Assembly: GCA_019828565.1 (NCBI GenBank)
Contig: JAHDYR010000007.1
Span: 558,001 to 622,000 of the forward strand
Direction of reading: 5' to 3'
DNA: 64,000 bases
Origin: Carpediemonas membranifera
Taxonomy: Eukaryota; Fornicata
The notes under the pieces were generated by a model. It was not told the DNA's origin and made no database searches. It saw nothing but the letters and a program-made list of their open reading frames with translations. Position numbers and translations under genes: made by a program. Shown here piece after piece: positions 10,005-19,366 of this stretch. Numbering within the stretch: the first letter of the stretch is position 1; each line of letters begins with the position of its first letter.

Positions 10005-10829
10005 CTAGGCAAATAGGGCTGTGAGTCCTTCTACCAGAAGCGAGGCAAACGACACGCCAGCGCTGAAGAAGATCACTGTAATCATGCCCAGAAGCACGCC
10101 AATCCGCCGCATGAAGTGGAGCCTCTTCGGGAAGAGGAATAGCACCCCGCCTACGGTGAATATGGCCCCGATAAAGAAGCCGATGAGGAACTCGGGCATG
10201 TAGTTCCGGTCGTCCGACTGCTGTGTGAAGTTCAGGTGTGGTTCGGTCACGCCTGAGTGGGAAAGGCGTTCCTGCACACGGCCCAGGGCGTCTCTAAGCG
10301 TCACATCGTCGACATTGGGCGTCTCATCAAACTGGTCGGAGAGAAAGAGCTCCTCGAACTGCATCAGACGCTCTCTATCGAGCGGGGCCTCTCTGCCCTG
10401 CTCCCTGTCGTCCTCGAGGAGCATTGACGCCAGGAGCACACGGTTGAACATCACCTCTTCCTGCCCAATGAACTCGACGAGACGATCCAGGCCACGCCGC
10501 TCTGTGGGCTCTATGTGCATGTCGCTCTCGTTGATGTTGTCAACCCCTGTCGTTGTTGCGAGGTCGTTCACTGAAACATGAAGCGTGTCACCTGGCCCAA
10601 TGGAGTAATCGCCGATTGTATTGCGTTGGGCAAGTACTTGGCCGCGAAATAGGAAGCGAATTGACTTTTGGCTCAAGTTTCGAAGCTCAACAAGCTGTGT
10701 CAATGGAAATATGGGGCTACATACCTGTGCGTGAAGCTCGCTGATCTTCATCATTCTATGTACACTCATTTGGATCTTATTTGCGTCAGGGAATAGGATT
10801 AAGTTGATGTTGAAGTTGGAAATCTCCAT
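10005..10829 (-). CDS. Ubiquitin-like domain membrane protein (DSC3/TMUB-like), one 30-nt intron
   Basis: The frame reads 274 codons uninterrupted, but codons for VCSPIFPLTQ are almost certainly an in-frame 30-nt intron (10695-10724: GTATGT...ACACAG). Removing them gives 264 residues and a beta-grasp segment from KISEL to RGQVL of 29 residues, exactly the spacing of ubiquitin from TIENV to AGKQL. The segment TIGDYSIGPGDTLHV completes the fold. The middle is acidic and probably disordered. The last 60 residues form two or three membrane helices (FLIGFFIGAIFTVGGVLFLF; GVLLGMITVIFFSAG). A UBL plus C-terminal membrane anchor is the layout of Dsc3 of the Golgi/endosome DSC E3 ligase and of TMUB proteins. 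I cannot decide between these. Confidence 0.65.
   Translation of the reverse strand: MEISNFNINLILFPDANKIQMSVHRMMKISELHAQVCSPIFPLTQLVELRNLSQKSIRFLFRGQVLAQRNTIGDYSIGPGDTLHVSVNDLATTTGVDNINESDMHIEPTERRGLDRLVEFIGQEEVMFNRVLLASMLLEDDREQGREAPLDRERLMQFEELFLSDQFDETPNVDDVTLRDALGRVQERLSHSGVTEPHLNFTQQSDDRNYMPEFLIGFFIGAIFTVGGVLFLFPKRLHFMRRIGVLLGMITVIFFSAGVSFASLLVEGLTALFA
10695..10724 (-). other. 30-nt intron in the ubiquitin-like gene
   Basis: On the minus strand the segment runs GTATGT to TTGACACAG. Its length is a multiple of three and it lacks stops, so it is hidden inside an open frame. The splice sites agree with other introns in this window, and removal restores ubiquitin-like spacing. The TTGACACAG end resembles the fused branch-point/acceptor motif known from metamonad introns. 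Confidence 0.8.
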
Positions 10830-11138
10830 CTGACGGTGTTTAGGACGCCAGGGGCCTGGGATGGAAGCCAGTTATCGTTTACGTTTTGGGACTATAAATC
10901 ATTTGTTACGATTGCAAAGCGGGTTATCAGTGCATCTAGCCCTCAGGAGCGACAAAAATACCCTCGATTTCTGAGGTTGGCAGGGCGCAAATGTCCAAAT
11001 GAGTATATGCCTGCAAGCAGGTCCGTTCGGACTAATTTGAAAGCCGAGATGTCGCTTTCAACTCATCATAGTGTCAATGAGTGGCTTTAACACACCCAGA
11101 TAACTTGTTTGACCTGCACCGCAGTTTAGCCGCCAACA
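10830..11138. promoter_or_regulatory. Divergent intergenic region
   Basis: These 309 bp lie between the oppositely directed ubiquitin-like gene and the RNase P p30 gene, so both promoters should be here. No motif could be assigned with confidence. Confidence 0.4.
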
Positions 11139-11936
11139 ATGCGCTTCATCGATCTCTGCATCTCGGCAAGTTGTGCAGGCGATGACTCCATGCTTGAGAT
11201 GATTCAACGTGGTTTGTGATTCGAATTCCCGATTATTTACCCAGTAGGCTACAACGTTGTCGCGTTCAACACCACCGTGGCCTTTGAGGACTTTCCATCG
11301 CACAAGCCCGCAGACTTCGACTCAATTCGGCAAAAATACGCAGCGAAAGACATCATCGCGCTCTCCCGTCTCACTGTTGTTGTCGAGGACGACATTGGCT
11401 CTGTCCGCCCAGCATCATACACATCCATGCTCAACCGGTACGACATAGTCGCCGCCAGACCGTTCAGCGAGCAGGCCCTCCGCCAGTGCATCGACACTCT
11501 TCCCTGTGACCTGATATCGCTCCCTCTTGGTAGCTCGAGATCGATGTTCAAGGTCAAGAAGGAGACGGTCCGTCTCGCCGTGCAGAAGAAGCTGTTCTTC
11601 GAGGTCCAATACTGCGACTCGATCCAGAGTCGAGATCATCTGGCCACGCAGATCGCCAACATCGAATCCGTCGGGTTCTGTACCCGCGGGAAGGGCTTCA
11701 TCGTCAGTAGCGGCGCAGCGAACCCACTCAGACTCCGGCGTCCGCGTGACCTGGTCCACTTGTTCAAATACATCGGTTTGAACTCGTCAAATATGAACGA
11801 GTTCCAGAGCTCGAGCCCGGCCAAGGTGCTCGATCACACCGTGGCGCGGCGGGCCCACATGGGTGTGATCCGCATGGTGGGCAAGACCGGGGACGAAGCG
11901 GAGCCCAAGGGCGGGAAGCGGGCCAGGATTGTATGA
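11139..11936 (+). CDS. RPP30: RNase P/MRP protein subunit p30 (Rpp30/Rpp1), one 36-nt intron
   Basis: The spliced protein has 253 residues. Exon 1 (11139-11211) encodes MRFIDLCISASCAGDD..., and exon 2 (11248-11936) starts inside the conserved GYNVVAFNTTVAF strand that matches the LGYSVVAINH region of human RPP30. Further family blocks are LSRLTVVVED, YDIVAARPFSEQ, DLISLPLG, FFEVQYCDSI and the GFIVSSGAANPLRLRRPRDL segment with the TIM-barrel Ser and Arg. The C-terminus is basic (GGKRARIV), as in homologues. Without the intron (GTTTGT...CAGTAG, 11212-11247) the frame hits a stop straight after exon 1, so the intron is needed. The subunit works in tRNA 5' maturation and, in many eukaryotes, pre-rRNA processing in the nucleus. 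BUD23, also for rRNA maturation, follows 127 bp downstream. Confidence 0.88.
11212..11247 (+). other. 36-nt intron in RPP30
   Basis: The segment starts GTTTGT, ends CAGTAG, and contains an in-frame stop near its start. Splicing joins the phase-1 base G at 11211 to GC at 11248 to make the Gly of the conserved GYNVV block. Confidence 0.85.
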
Positions 11937-12063
11937 GAAAGGCTGTGCCTGGTAGTAACTATGGGCGGTAAACGGTAGCCGGTGGAGTGGGCTGTGACAC
12001 TGAGTGTTCGCTTTGTCGGCCATTGTCGTTTGACGATTTCATTTTCGTTGCGACGATAAGCTG

Positions 12064-12947
12064 ATGGCGGGGAATAAGAAGATCCCTGAGGAGACTGCGC
12101 CAGCACAATTCGTTAGTAGTGTCCTTAAACACATATTACATAGTTCTATGACGCTGCAGAGGCCAAGAAGTACACGAAACAGTCCCATGTGAAGAAAGTG
12201 CAGTCAGAGATGGCCGCACGTGCTGTTCAGATGCTAATGATCCCTGAAAGCGATCATGTTCCCCTCATCCTCGATCTTGGCTGTGGCTCCGGTCTTTCTG
12301 GCGCTGCTCTGACCGAGGCTGGCTACCACTGGTTTGGTATGGACGTTGCTCCTGAGATGCTCCACCTCGCTAAGGCGGAAACAACTGATCTCATCCAGAT
12401 GGACATCGGCAACGGCGTTCCGTTCGCTGCGAACACTTTTGACGGCTGCATCTCCGTTTCAGTCCTGCAATGGCTCTGCCACTCCTACGCAACCTCCCAG
12501 AACCCCCGGTGGAGGCTGATGAAGCTTTTCTCAGACCTATACGCGGTCCTCCGCGTGGGTGCCCGAGCAGTGTTCCAGTGGTACCCCCAGAACGCCGATC
12601 AGCTCACCCTCGTCATGGACTGCGCCTACAAGTGCGGCTTCAAGGGCGGTGAGGTTATCGACTATCCCAACTCCGCGAAGAACAAGAAGCACTACCTCTG
12701 CCTCTTCGCGCAGGCGGCTGAGAACAGGTCCAAGGTCGCATTGCCCGAGCCGTTGCTAAACGAGCACGAGGCGGTGAACCTCACGAGAGAGCGGGCGCCG
12801 AAGAGGCTGCATGAGCGGACGAAGACGATCAAGAAGGGTAGCAAGCAGTACGTCATGATGAAGAAGCAGCGGAACAGACGGCTTGGCAAGGAGGGCGTGC
12901 CCCTTGACTCGAAGTACACGGCTAGAAAGCGCAAGGACAGGTTCTAA
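12064..12947 (+). CDS. BUD23: 18S rRNA (guanine-N7) methyltransferase BUD23, one 32-nt intron
   Basis: The spliced product has 283 residues, close to human BUD23 (281). Exon 1 (12064-12111) encodes MAGNKKIPEETAPAQF; exon 2 (12144-12947) begins FYDAAEAKKYT, the family-specific FY-x-x-x-EA-x-KY entry. SAM-binding motif I is LDLGCGSGLSG. Later blocks are GMDVAPEMLHLA, GNGVPFAANTFDGCISVSVLQWLC, AVFQWYPQNADQL, GGEVIDYPNSAKNKKHYLCL and the basic tail KYTARKRKDRF typical of BUD23. It methylates a conserved guanine of 18S rRNA and supports 40S maturation, with Trm112 as the usual partner. Both intron removal and the upstream ATG are needed to supply the conserved N-terminus; the plain open frame would start only at codon 32 of this model. 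Confidence 0.93.
12112..12143 (+). other. 32-nt intron in BUD23
   Basis: It runs GTTAGT to TTACATAG in phase 0. Removal joins PAQF to FYDAAEA, matching the family's N-terminal block and the expected protein length. Confidence 0.88.
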
Positions 12948-13011
12948 CGGTATAAATAGTGCGGATCGTGGTTGGTGGAGGCCACATCGCCGGTGACATA
13001 ATCTGCGACAC

Positions 13012-13536
13012 ATGTCGTGCCCCCCATATGACCAGCAGAGCGCGAAGGTGTCGATGAGCATCTCTGATTTACGAAGCGACGTCACAAGAATGCAAGATCT
13101 TTTGGCCGATGAACAGCGGTCGCTGCATTTATCTCCATCCAGGGCCAGTATGGCGTCTTCCGCGACCGACAGGCCAGAAGTTCAGGCTGTGAGGATAAGG
13201 GGCTATGAGTTGGAGCTTGAGAATATGACCAGGCGCCTTATGCGCCTCGAAAGCACCGTCGATTCTCTTCGAAGCGAGAATGACAAGCTCCGCGAGACGC
13301 ATTCCCTCGATCGCTCTCACATTGCCCGTCTCAACCGCGAGCACGCCGATGAGATTGCCGCATTACAGCGGCAGGCCAATGCCCGAGCACAGGAGCTTGT
13401 CCGGACTCGACGGGAGCTGCTGAGCGTGACCGAGGATTCCAGGGACAGGGTGGCCGGGCTGGAGGGGAGGATGTTTTCAATGAGTACGGCGTATCAGAGC
13501 CACATTGCCTGGTTGCAGTCGCCTGAGAGGAAGTGA
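13012..13536 (+). CDS. Coiled-coil protein of unknown function
   Basis: The 174-residue product is almost entirely a predicted coiled coil. Heptad-like patterns run from LRSDVTRMQDLLADEQ through ELELENMTRRLMRLESTVDSLRSENDKLRE to RELLSVTEDSRDRVAGLEGRM. Residues 35-60 are Ser-rich and break the heptads. I do not recognise a family. The start is uncertain: Met1 at 13012, or the second Met (MSISDLRS) 14 codons later. It lies 64 bp after BUD23 in the same direction. The high charge and length would fit a small cytoskeletal or scaffold protein, but that is only a structural impression. Confidence 0.7.
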   Translation: MSCPPYDQQSAKVSMSISDLRSDVTRMQDLLADEQRSLHLSPSRASMASSATDRPEVQAVRIRGYELELENMTRRLMRLESTVDSLRSENDKLRETHSLDRSHIARLNREHADEIAALQRQANARAQELVRTRRELLSVTEDSRDRVAGLEGRMFSMSTAYQSHIAWLQSPERK

Positions 13537-14145
13537 AACCAGAGAATGTGACTTGGTCGAGCTGTTCTGAGAGAAGAGTGTAACACTAAATGCGCAAGAG
13601 GTTTAACGTTGAATCAGAAGGTGGCGAGTCCTAATAGCCTCAGCACCATTCACTGTACGGAAAGGGAGTTGGCACTTGATGTTTGTTAGAAAAGCTAGCT
13701 CGTGTGAGTATCACGACGAAGTGTCCTAGACAGCTATTGACCTCCTGGGTCCATTCAGCTCATAGAGCGTTAACTGGGTAAGAAAAATTAGGAACGCGTA
13801 AGCATGGTAAAGTTGTATCCACATAGAATGTCATAAACACGGACCATAACATCATCACTCGCGCAAGAGGACAAACTGTTGAGTTTTGGGGGCATTATGC
13901 CTCTCGTCGATCGTTCTGGCGGAATGAAGGTTTTTCTCCATTTGAATGAAAATGGTTCAAACTGCCAGCGAACATGAAAAGGCAATGATGGCAATGGGTC
14001 ATGCCTGACATCAGACAATACCAGTTGCAGCCTCCCTGCAACCACAGACTCGCAGGGTACACGTTCTCACTGTCATTCACAAACGACGGCGACCACTCGC
14101 AGCCCAACCCAAGCCAATGCAACGTCCAAAACCGAATAGGAGCAT
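13537..14145. other. Intergenic between convergent genes
   Basis: This 609-bp stretch lies between the 3' ends of the coiled-coil gene (+) and OLA1 (-). It is visibly more AT-rich than the flanking coding sequence. Only short, motif-free frames are present and I see no RNA gene. Confidence 0.5.
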
Positions 14146-15400
14146 TTAGTTGAACTTGAAGTGCATGATATCATTGTCCTGGACGACATAGTTCTTCCCC
14201 TCCATGCGCATCTTGCCAGCCGTCTTGACGGCCACCTCAGAGCCCAGCTCCATCAGATCATCGAACGAGTGCACATCAGCACAGATGAAGCCCTTCTTGA
14301 AGTCCGTGTGGATGGTGCCGGCGGCATCAGGGGCCTTGGTCTGCTCACGGATCGTCCAGCAGCGGACCTCGTCAGTGCCGGCCGTGAAGAAGTAAATGAG
14401 GTGAAGCGCCTTGTAGCCGGTGGTGACGATGCGGTCAAGCTGCGACACGACGCCCATCTCCTTGGCGGCGGCGTCACGCTCCTCCTTGGTGGGCAGATCA
14501 AGCAGATCCTGCTCAAACGCCGCGCTGAAGGGGATAACGGGGTCAACGCCACCAGAGCGCTCACGGACGAACTCCATGACCTTGGGGAGGAACTTGTTCT
14601 TCTTGCGGAGGAAGTCCTTCTTCGACATATTCACGAGGTAGACGACGGGCTTGGCGGAGAGGTAGTAGTAGTCGTTGAGGATCTCAATCTCGCGGTTGGA
14701 CCACTTGCCGAGGCGGATGTCGTGGCCGTCGCGGAGGTGCTGCAACGCCTTCTGGAGAGTCTCGTGCTTCCACTGGATCGCCTTGCTCTTGTCCAGACCG
14801 CGCTTGACAATCTTCTCGACCTCCTCGAGGTGCTTCTCGCAGGCCTGGATATCCTTCAGACGGAGCTCGTCGTGGATTGTCTTCATGTCCCGGATCGGGT
14901 CGACGTAGCCGTCGACGTGAGTAATCTCCTCGTTGTCGAAGACGCGGACAAGGTGGAAGATGGCGTCGCAGGCGCCAATGTGAGAAAGGAAGGCGTTACC
15001 GAGACCCTCGCCCTCAGAGGCACCGCGGACGAGCCCGGCGATATCAGTGACGGAGAGGTAGGCAGGAACCTCGGAGGCGGGCTTGTACAGCTCAACAAGC
15101 TTGTTGAAACGCTCATCGGGGACGGGAACACGGGCATCATTTGGATCGATGGTGCAGAAAGGATAGTTCTCGGCAGCAACCTGGTTGTGAGACAGGATGT
15201 TGAAGATCGTGGACTTTCCAACGTCTTAGTAAGTGATAGGCAGAATGGCAACATACTGGGAAGGCCAACGAGACCAATGGAGAGATTGTTAGACGCACGG
15301 CCGAACAGAACGGGGCGGTTAGCATCTTCTTCTTCAGACTTCTTCTTCTTGCTCACCTTCGGGGGCCTGGATGAGGAACTTGCGGAAAGAGGACAAACAT
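14146..15400 (-). CDS. OLA1: Obg-like ATPase 1 (OLA1/YchF), two 32-nt introns
   Basis: The spliced model gives 396 residues, the same length as human OLA1. G1 is LPNVGKST (around residues 36-43) and is created by splicing of the intron at 15225-15256. Other blocks are YPFCTIDPNDARVPVPDERF, DIAGLVRGASEGEGLGNAFLSHI, VYLVNMSKKDF (the NMxE-like ATP-specificity site of the YchF group, here NMSK) and the C-terminal TGS domain with GTIHTDFKKGFICADV. Translation start is inferred: intron 15367-15398 splits the start codon, AT before and G after, giving MPPK-V-SKKKK, the usual OLA1 opening. OLA1/YchF is a cytosolic ribosome-associated P-loop ATPase. It is divergent from the NEDD1-like gene across 189 bp. 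Confidence 0.95.
15225..15256 (-). other. 32-nt intron inside the OLA1 P-loop
   Basis: The minus strand reads GTATGT...CTTACTAAG. Splicing joins GLP to NVGKST and restores the Walker A motif; without it the frame is lost. Confidence 0.92.
15367..15398 (-). other. 32-nt intron splitting the OLA1 start codon
   Basis: The minus strand reads AT|GTTTGT...CATCCAG|G. Splicing makes ATG CCC CCG AAG, encoding MPPK. Donor and size match the other introns. The alternative is an unspliced N-terminal extension (MHMTRSR...) unlike known OLA1 proteins. Confidence 0.65.
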
Positions 15401-15589
15401 GGCTTGATTCAACGGTGCTTCTCTCAGCGACTCTGCTCCGAGTCATGTGCATTTTATGTAAGAATCCAGAAACACAGTATATGGACAGCTTCTCATCCCC
15501 AATGTGCGCTGGCTGGCCCTCGCCTCGAAATTCGATGGGCCAGAGGTTAGTACGGTCGACTCGAAAAGTTCCAGCAGAGGACATAGGAC
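15401..15589. promoter_or_regulatory. Divergent promoter region, OLA1 / NEDD1-like
   Basis: These 189 bp separate the two inferred start codons and must serve both genes. No clear TATA-like or initiator motif was assigned. Confidence 0.4.
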
Positions 15590-17377
15590 ATGCAGGATCC
15601 GGTCCAATACCTCCTCTCCTGCTCCAATGAAGTGAGGATATGGGACTTTTCGAACAGAAAGGCCCCTTATGTGCTCTGCAATGCCCCAGAGGCCGCCCAC
15701 AAGTCAAAACCAGTGAATGGCGTTGTCTGGACGTCCAATAACTGCGTATGCGTATCAGCTGGCAGCGATGGCCATGTTGCATTGACACTGCTTCGTCCCA
15801 AGAAGAGCCCCACGATTGTAACGACCCCTTCGTTGCTCATCCCCTCGATGCAATTGGAGGAAGCTGCCATCCCGAGGCCTCTGCGCGCCGTCTCCATCAC
15901 CCAGAACTCACGCTTCCTGGTCTCCGGTGGCGATTCGAACGAGCTTTACATCTATTCTCTCAAGACCAAGCGTATGCAGGACGTCTTGACCATCCACCAG
16001 AGCCCCATCACCGCGGTCGCCAGCTCGCCCTCAGTGGACATGACGCGCACCCAGTCAGAGGACCATATTGCCTCGGGAGACGACTCGGGCAAGGTAGCAG
16101 TCACCCGCATTGTCTACGACGACGCGACGAAGCATGTGCTGGACCAGACCGTGACGTCTCTGTCGTCCCACCCCAACAAGGTCACCGCACTGTCATTCGG
16201 ACCCACTCCCACCCAGCCCCAGCTCCTGGCATCAGACGCCCTGGGCCTCATCACGTTGTACACCTGCACGAGCGGCGTGTGGCGCGAGACGGGGAGACAC
16301 GCCCGCCATGACGGGTCCTGTGTCGCGTGCTTCATGGCGAGTAGTAGTTCAGACATGAGCGGTCACTATATTGCCTCGGCTGGCTCCGACGGTCATGTGT
16401 GCGTGTCCACGGTCAGCGATCTTGCAGATATCGGCCACAAGAGGAAGCCTTTCTTCGACCACTATATTCCTGGGAAAAGATTCACGTCTATTGCTGCCCG
16501 AGGGTCAATTTTGGCAGTCGGGACTGACTCTGGCGAAGTCTTCGCGCTCGACATGGCCGCAAGTGGTTCAAACGCGGTCCTCCTGGCGCGATTCAACGAG
16601 AATCCCTCCAGACTTCCCGTCAAGCAGCTTTCGTTCAGCACCATGCGTGTCCCTGCTGGCGTGCGTCCGGGCGTCTCGGCCCGAGGCCCACAGCACTTGA
16701 TGCCGCGGCAGCCGCACCAGTCGGTCTCGCCGATCAAGATCAGTCCCATTGGCCGCAAGCTGGACTCGGGGCGGTCCTCAGCAGAGCCCAGTGGAGAGAG
16801 TTTCAGGTCAGTCCGTGGGTCGACTCCGCTGAGTCTGAAGACCTCCCCCCAGGACGAGCAGGGCTCCGTCCGTATGGCCATCCCCCGGGCCTCCGTGGAC
16901 ACCATCCCCTCGGGCAAGTCGGCTGGGTCTGTTTACGAGAGGTCGCCCACCAGACCCGTGCCGGCGGCCCCGTCGACCGTGAGCGCCAGACATACCCCAG
17001 CGGAGGGGGTCATTGACATCCGCCCGGCCCGGCCGCTGGAGCCCACCAGGCTCGGGTCGGAGTCGGCGGGGGATGCGGAGATGGCGGAGTCCGAAGAGAC
17101 TCCGAGCGAGACGAAGGAGCGCACACCGCTTGAGGGGATGGACGAGGGTTGTCGGCCGCCCCAGCTGATGGAGCTGCTCAAGATGGTGGCCGCGGGGCAG
17201 AAGGACATCCAGGAGAAGCTGGGGCTGGTTCTGGGAAAGATTGAGGACATGGAGGACCGGATCTCCAAGGTCGAGTCGATCTCGGGTCAGGTCAAGGCCC
17301 AGCTGGTGGTCGGGACTGCTGCTGGCGCAGGTCGGGTCCGGCCCGAGCTCGAGCAGGAGCTGTGGGCCCTGGTTTGA
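15590..17377 (+). CDS. WD40 protein, NEDD1-like
   Basis: The protein has 595 residues. Residues 1-340 form WD40-type repeats (EVRIWDF, GVVWTSNNCVCVSAGSDGHV, RFLVSGGDSNELYIYSLKTKRM, DHIASGDDSGKVAV, YIASAGSDGHV, ILAVGTDSGEVFALDM). Residues 350-520 are a Ser/Pro-rich linker with many SP and TP sites, and the final 70 residues form a short helical or coiled-coil segment (MELLKMVAAGQKDIQEKLGLVLGKIEDMEDRISKVE is its span). The repeat wording and order, the linker and the C-terminal helix match NEDD1, the adaptor that recruits gamma-tubulin complexes to centrosomes and spindles, where linker phosphorylation by mitotic kinases is known. Another WD40 protein with a coiled-coil tail cannot be ruled out. 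Confidence 0.62.
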   Translation: MQDPVQYLLSCSNEVRIWDFSNRKAPYVLCNAPEAAHKSKPVNGVVWTSNNCVCVSAGSDGHVALTLLRPKKSPTIVTTPSLLIPSMQLEEAAIPRPLRAVSITQNSRFLVSGGDSNELYIYSLKTKRMQDVLTIHQSPITAVASSPSVDMTRTQSEDHIASGDDSGKVAVTRIVYDDATKHVLDQTVTSLSSHPNKVTALSFGPTPTQPQLLASDALGLITLYTCTSGVWRETGRHARHDGSCVACFMASSSSDMSGHYIASAGSDGHVCVSTVSDLADIGHKRKPFFDHYIPGKRFTSIAARGSILAVGTDSGEVFALDMAASGSNAVLLARFNENPSRLPVKQLSFSTMRVPAGVRPGVSARGPQHLMPRQPHQSVSPIKISPIGRKLDSGRSSAEPSGESFRSVRGSTPLSLKTSPQDEQGSVRMAIPRASVDTIPSGKSAGSVYERSPTRPVPAAPSTVSARHTPAEGVIDIRPARPLEPTRLGSESAGDAEMAESEETPSETKERTPLEGMDEGCRPPQLMELLKMVAAGQKDIQEKLGLVLGKIEDMEDRISKVESISGQVKAQLVVGTAAGAGRVRPELEQELWALV

Positions 17378-18086
17378 GGGACGGTCATGGTGTCGCGTGT
17401 CACAAAGGCCTGGCATCCCAGGGCTCAACGGGCATAGCTTCTGGTGTGCTTAGTACTGTGTGTTGGCCACCTCAACAATGACACGGTCGGCGAGGCGGCT
17501 CTTCTATGATCCGTTTTTCGGCACCACGGCACTCTGCGCGTCTCCTGTTGTCCCGTTATGGATCGTAATAAACATGTAATCATGTAATCATTGCAGTGAG
17601 TCAGTCTTGGTTATGTTGTGCTTGCTGCACGACATGAGGCCGGTCGGGTGAAAGTGCTCGGCCATCGATATTCGGAGCCGCAACATGAAGCTCCACTCAA
17701 CCGCTGTATCATTGACGATCACACCCACCGTGACCGTCCGATCGCATTGTCAGACTGAGCCCTCGTGTCTCACCCGGGTCTCGCCTATGATTAGTGATCA
17801 CGCAATGCCGCTCGGCGGCACCCAAGGCGAGAGATTTTGCTGTGTGCAGTTCAGATGTTGGTAGCTCTCCTGGCTTTTAACAGACCCGGACAACATGACG
17901 CCATGGTGACCCTTTCCGTGGCGGTGCTCATCTGTTGACCTCAAGCCCACTGTCAGCAGGGATTGGGCCCGCCTATGCCAGCACCGGACCTTGCAACAAA
18001 CTAACTCGACCAGCGAGCATCGGCCATTTACCAGTGTCGCGAAGCTGCGTGACACCCCAGCCTGGCAGTCCGCCATATAAATACAA
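17378..18086. other. Intergenic between convergent genes
   Basis: This 709-bp spacer lies between the 3' ends of the NEDD1-like gene and ARPC2. It includes a short AT-rich direct repeat (CATGTAATCATGTAATCATT near 17573). No gene was recognised; the longest frame, 17798-18076 on the minus strand, has no motif. Confidence 0.5.
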
Positions 18087-18932
18087 CTAGTCGGTCTTCT
18101 CCCACTCCTGGAGCCACGAGGCCCCGCGTCTCCTCATCCTGAAGTGGAGGAAGGCCTTGGTCGCCTTGATGTGGTAGGCAAGGTACGTCCGGAAGTTCTG
18201 GAGGCGTGCAGAGACCGTTTCCTCGTGGTTGCCGGCATAGTGGTGCGGGTCGAGCTTGAAGGAGACGAAGCCGACCATTTCCTTGTCAGTGACGCCAGGG
18301 ACGCCCTCGAGATCAGTGGGGACGCTGTCGTCAAAGCGGCAGGGCGGGCACGAAGACAGGGCATGGTTGTTCTTGGCATCCTGGAACTCCTGGCAGAACA
18401 CACGGGCGATTGCGGCCTCTGTGACGTCCATGAAGTGGAGGGAGAAGATGATGAGGACACCATCGCTCTGGGCCTTCAGGTAGATCTTCTCCTTGGGCCG
18501 GTACGCCAGCTGGACAATAGAGTTGTCAGCCTTGCCATCCACGACCTTTCTGATTGTGCTCTTGAAGGGCGCGGAGTACATGGTCGTCTTGAGGCGGGCC
18601 ACGGAGCTGATCACTTCCTCAACGTTGTCAGGAGGAGTAGCAATGTCGAACTGGAGCGTGTAGTTCATGTTGGGAGCAGGCTCAACCTTCCACTGGCCAT
18701 ACTTCTCGTCGAGGTAGCTCATGACATCGAAACTCTGGAGTTCCTCCCAGCATGGAGACGAAATGCTGACGCGGAGAATGGTGCCTTCGCTGGCAGCATA
18801 GTGAATAGCAATCCGAACGCCATCGTAGTCGCTGAAATCGCTGTCCAGGATCTGCGGACGGTCTTCGGGATCCCCAAATGCCTTTGTCAAGACCTGACGG
18901 ATAACATCGTGCTCTTCAGGAAGAATGATCAT
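18087..18932 (-). CDS. ARPC2: Arp2/3 complex subunit 2 (ARPC2, p34)
   Basis: The 281-residue protein aligns along its whole length with ARPC2. Blocks are FSDYDGVRIAIH (matching FADFDGV), LRVSISSPCWEELQSF, YTLQFDIATPP, the phosphate-rich loop region KSTIRKVVDG, the YRPKEKIYLKAQSDGVLIIFSLHFMD strand, VFCQEFQDAKN, GFVSFKLDPHHYAGN and the long C-terminal helix LQNFRTYLAYHIKATKAFLHFRMRRR that contacts ARPC4 in known structures. Human ARPC2 has about 300 residues, so the length fits. It is a core scaffold of the actin-nucleating Arp2/3 complex in the cytoplasm. Its presence implies branched-actin machinery, which parasitic diplomonads such as Giardia lack. No intron is seen. Confidence 0.93.
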   Translation of the reverse strand: MIILPEEHDVIRQVLTKAFGDPEDRPQILDSDFSDYDGVRIAIHYAASEGTILRVSISSPCWEELQSFDVMSYLDEKYGQWKVEPAPNMNYTLQFDIATPPDNVEEVISSVARLKTTMYSAPFKSTIRKVVDGKADNSIVQLAYRPKEKIYLKAQSDGVLIIFSLHFMDVTEAAIARVFCQEFQDAKNNHALSSCPPCRFDDSVPTDLEGVPGVTDKEMVGFVSFKLDPHHYAGNHEETVSARLQNFRTYLAYHIKATKAFLHFRMRRRGASWLQEWEKTD

Positions 18933-19366
18933 CTAAATAAGCTGATAATAACACCCAGGCAGCGGTTGCGCGCATGGTCCTAAGACAAACGAGATGGTGG
19001 GGGGAGTTTGCGTTGTGATTTTTTCGTGCCACGAAAAGTGGCAAGTTGCGTGTGTCTGCATCTACACGTGGCATTGGGGATGCACATGTGTCTAATTAGT
19101 ATCTTGGTGGAGGCATAAGGCTTGGCCGGCGTGGCATAGCAAAAGTATGGCCCGGATGTCAACTCAAATCTTGTCGGCGCAGCCACATTCGCGGCCACCG
19201 TGGGTCGGTGCGTGTGTACGTGCTCGGCTGCCTCGTTGGGGCCGGCCGGCATCAGATCAATCATCAGATCGATTTCGTGCCCGCTCATCGCATCGATCCC
19301 CGGATGGCAGAACAGTGAACAACGTGCGTTCCCCACAACACCGCTCACACAGACTTAGATAAGCAC
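18933..19366. promoter_or_regulatory. Divergent region, ARPC2 / HSP70 promoters
   Basis: These 434 bp lie between the start codons of ARPC2 (-) and HSP70 (+). A palindrome, TTTTCGTGCCACGAAAA, lies at 19021-19037 and overlaps a small GCCAC/GTGGC hairpin. I found no convincing array of GAA/TTC heat-shock units near the HSP70 start, so heat control cannot be claimed from sequence. Confidence 0.4.

Noticed and set aside
14161-15630. 489-codon plus-strand frame over OLA1
   Set aside because: It is antisense to a clearly conserved gene.
18933-19366. Heat-shock element array upstream of HSP70
   Set aside because: Only an isolated palindrome with the wrong GAA/TTC spacing was found.
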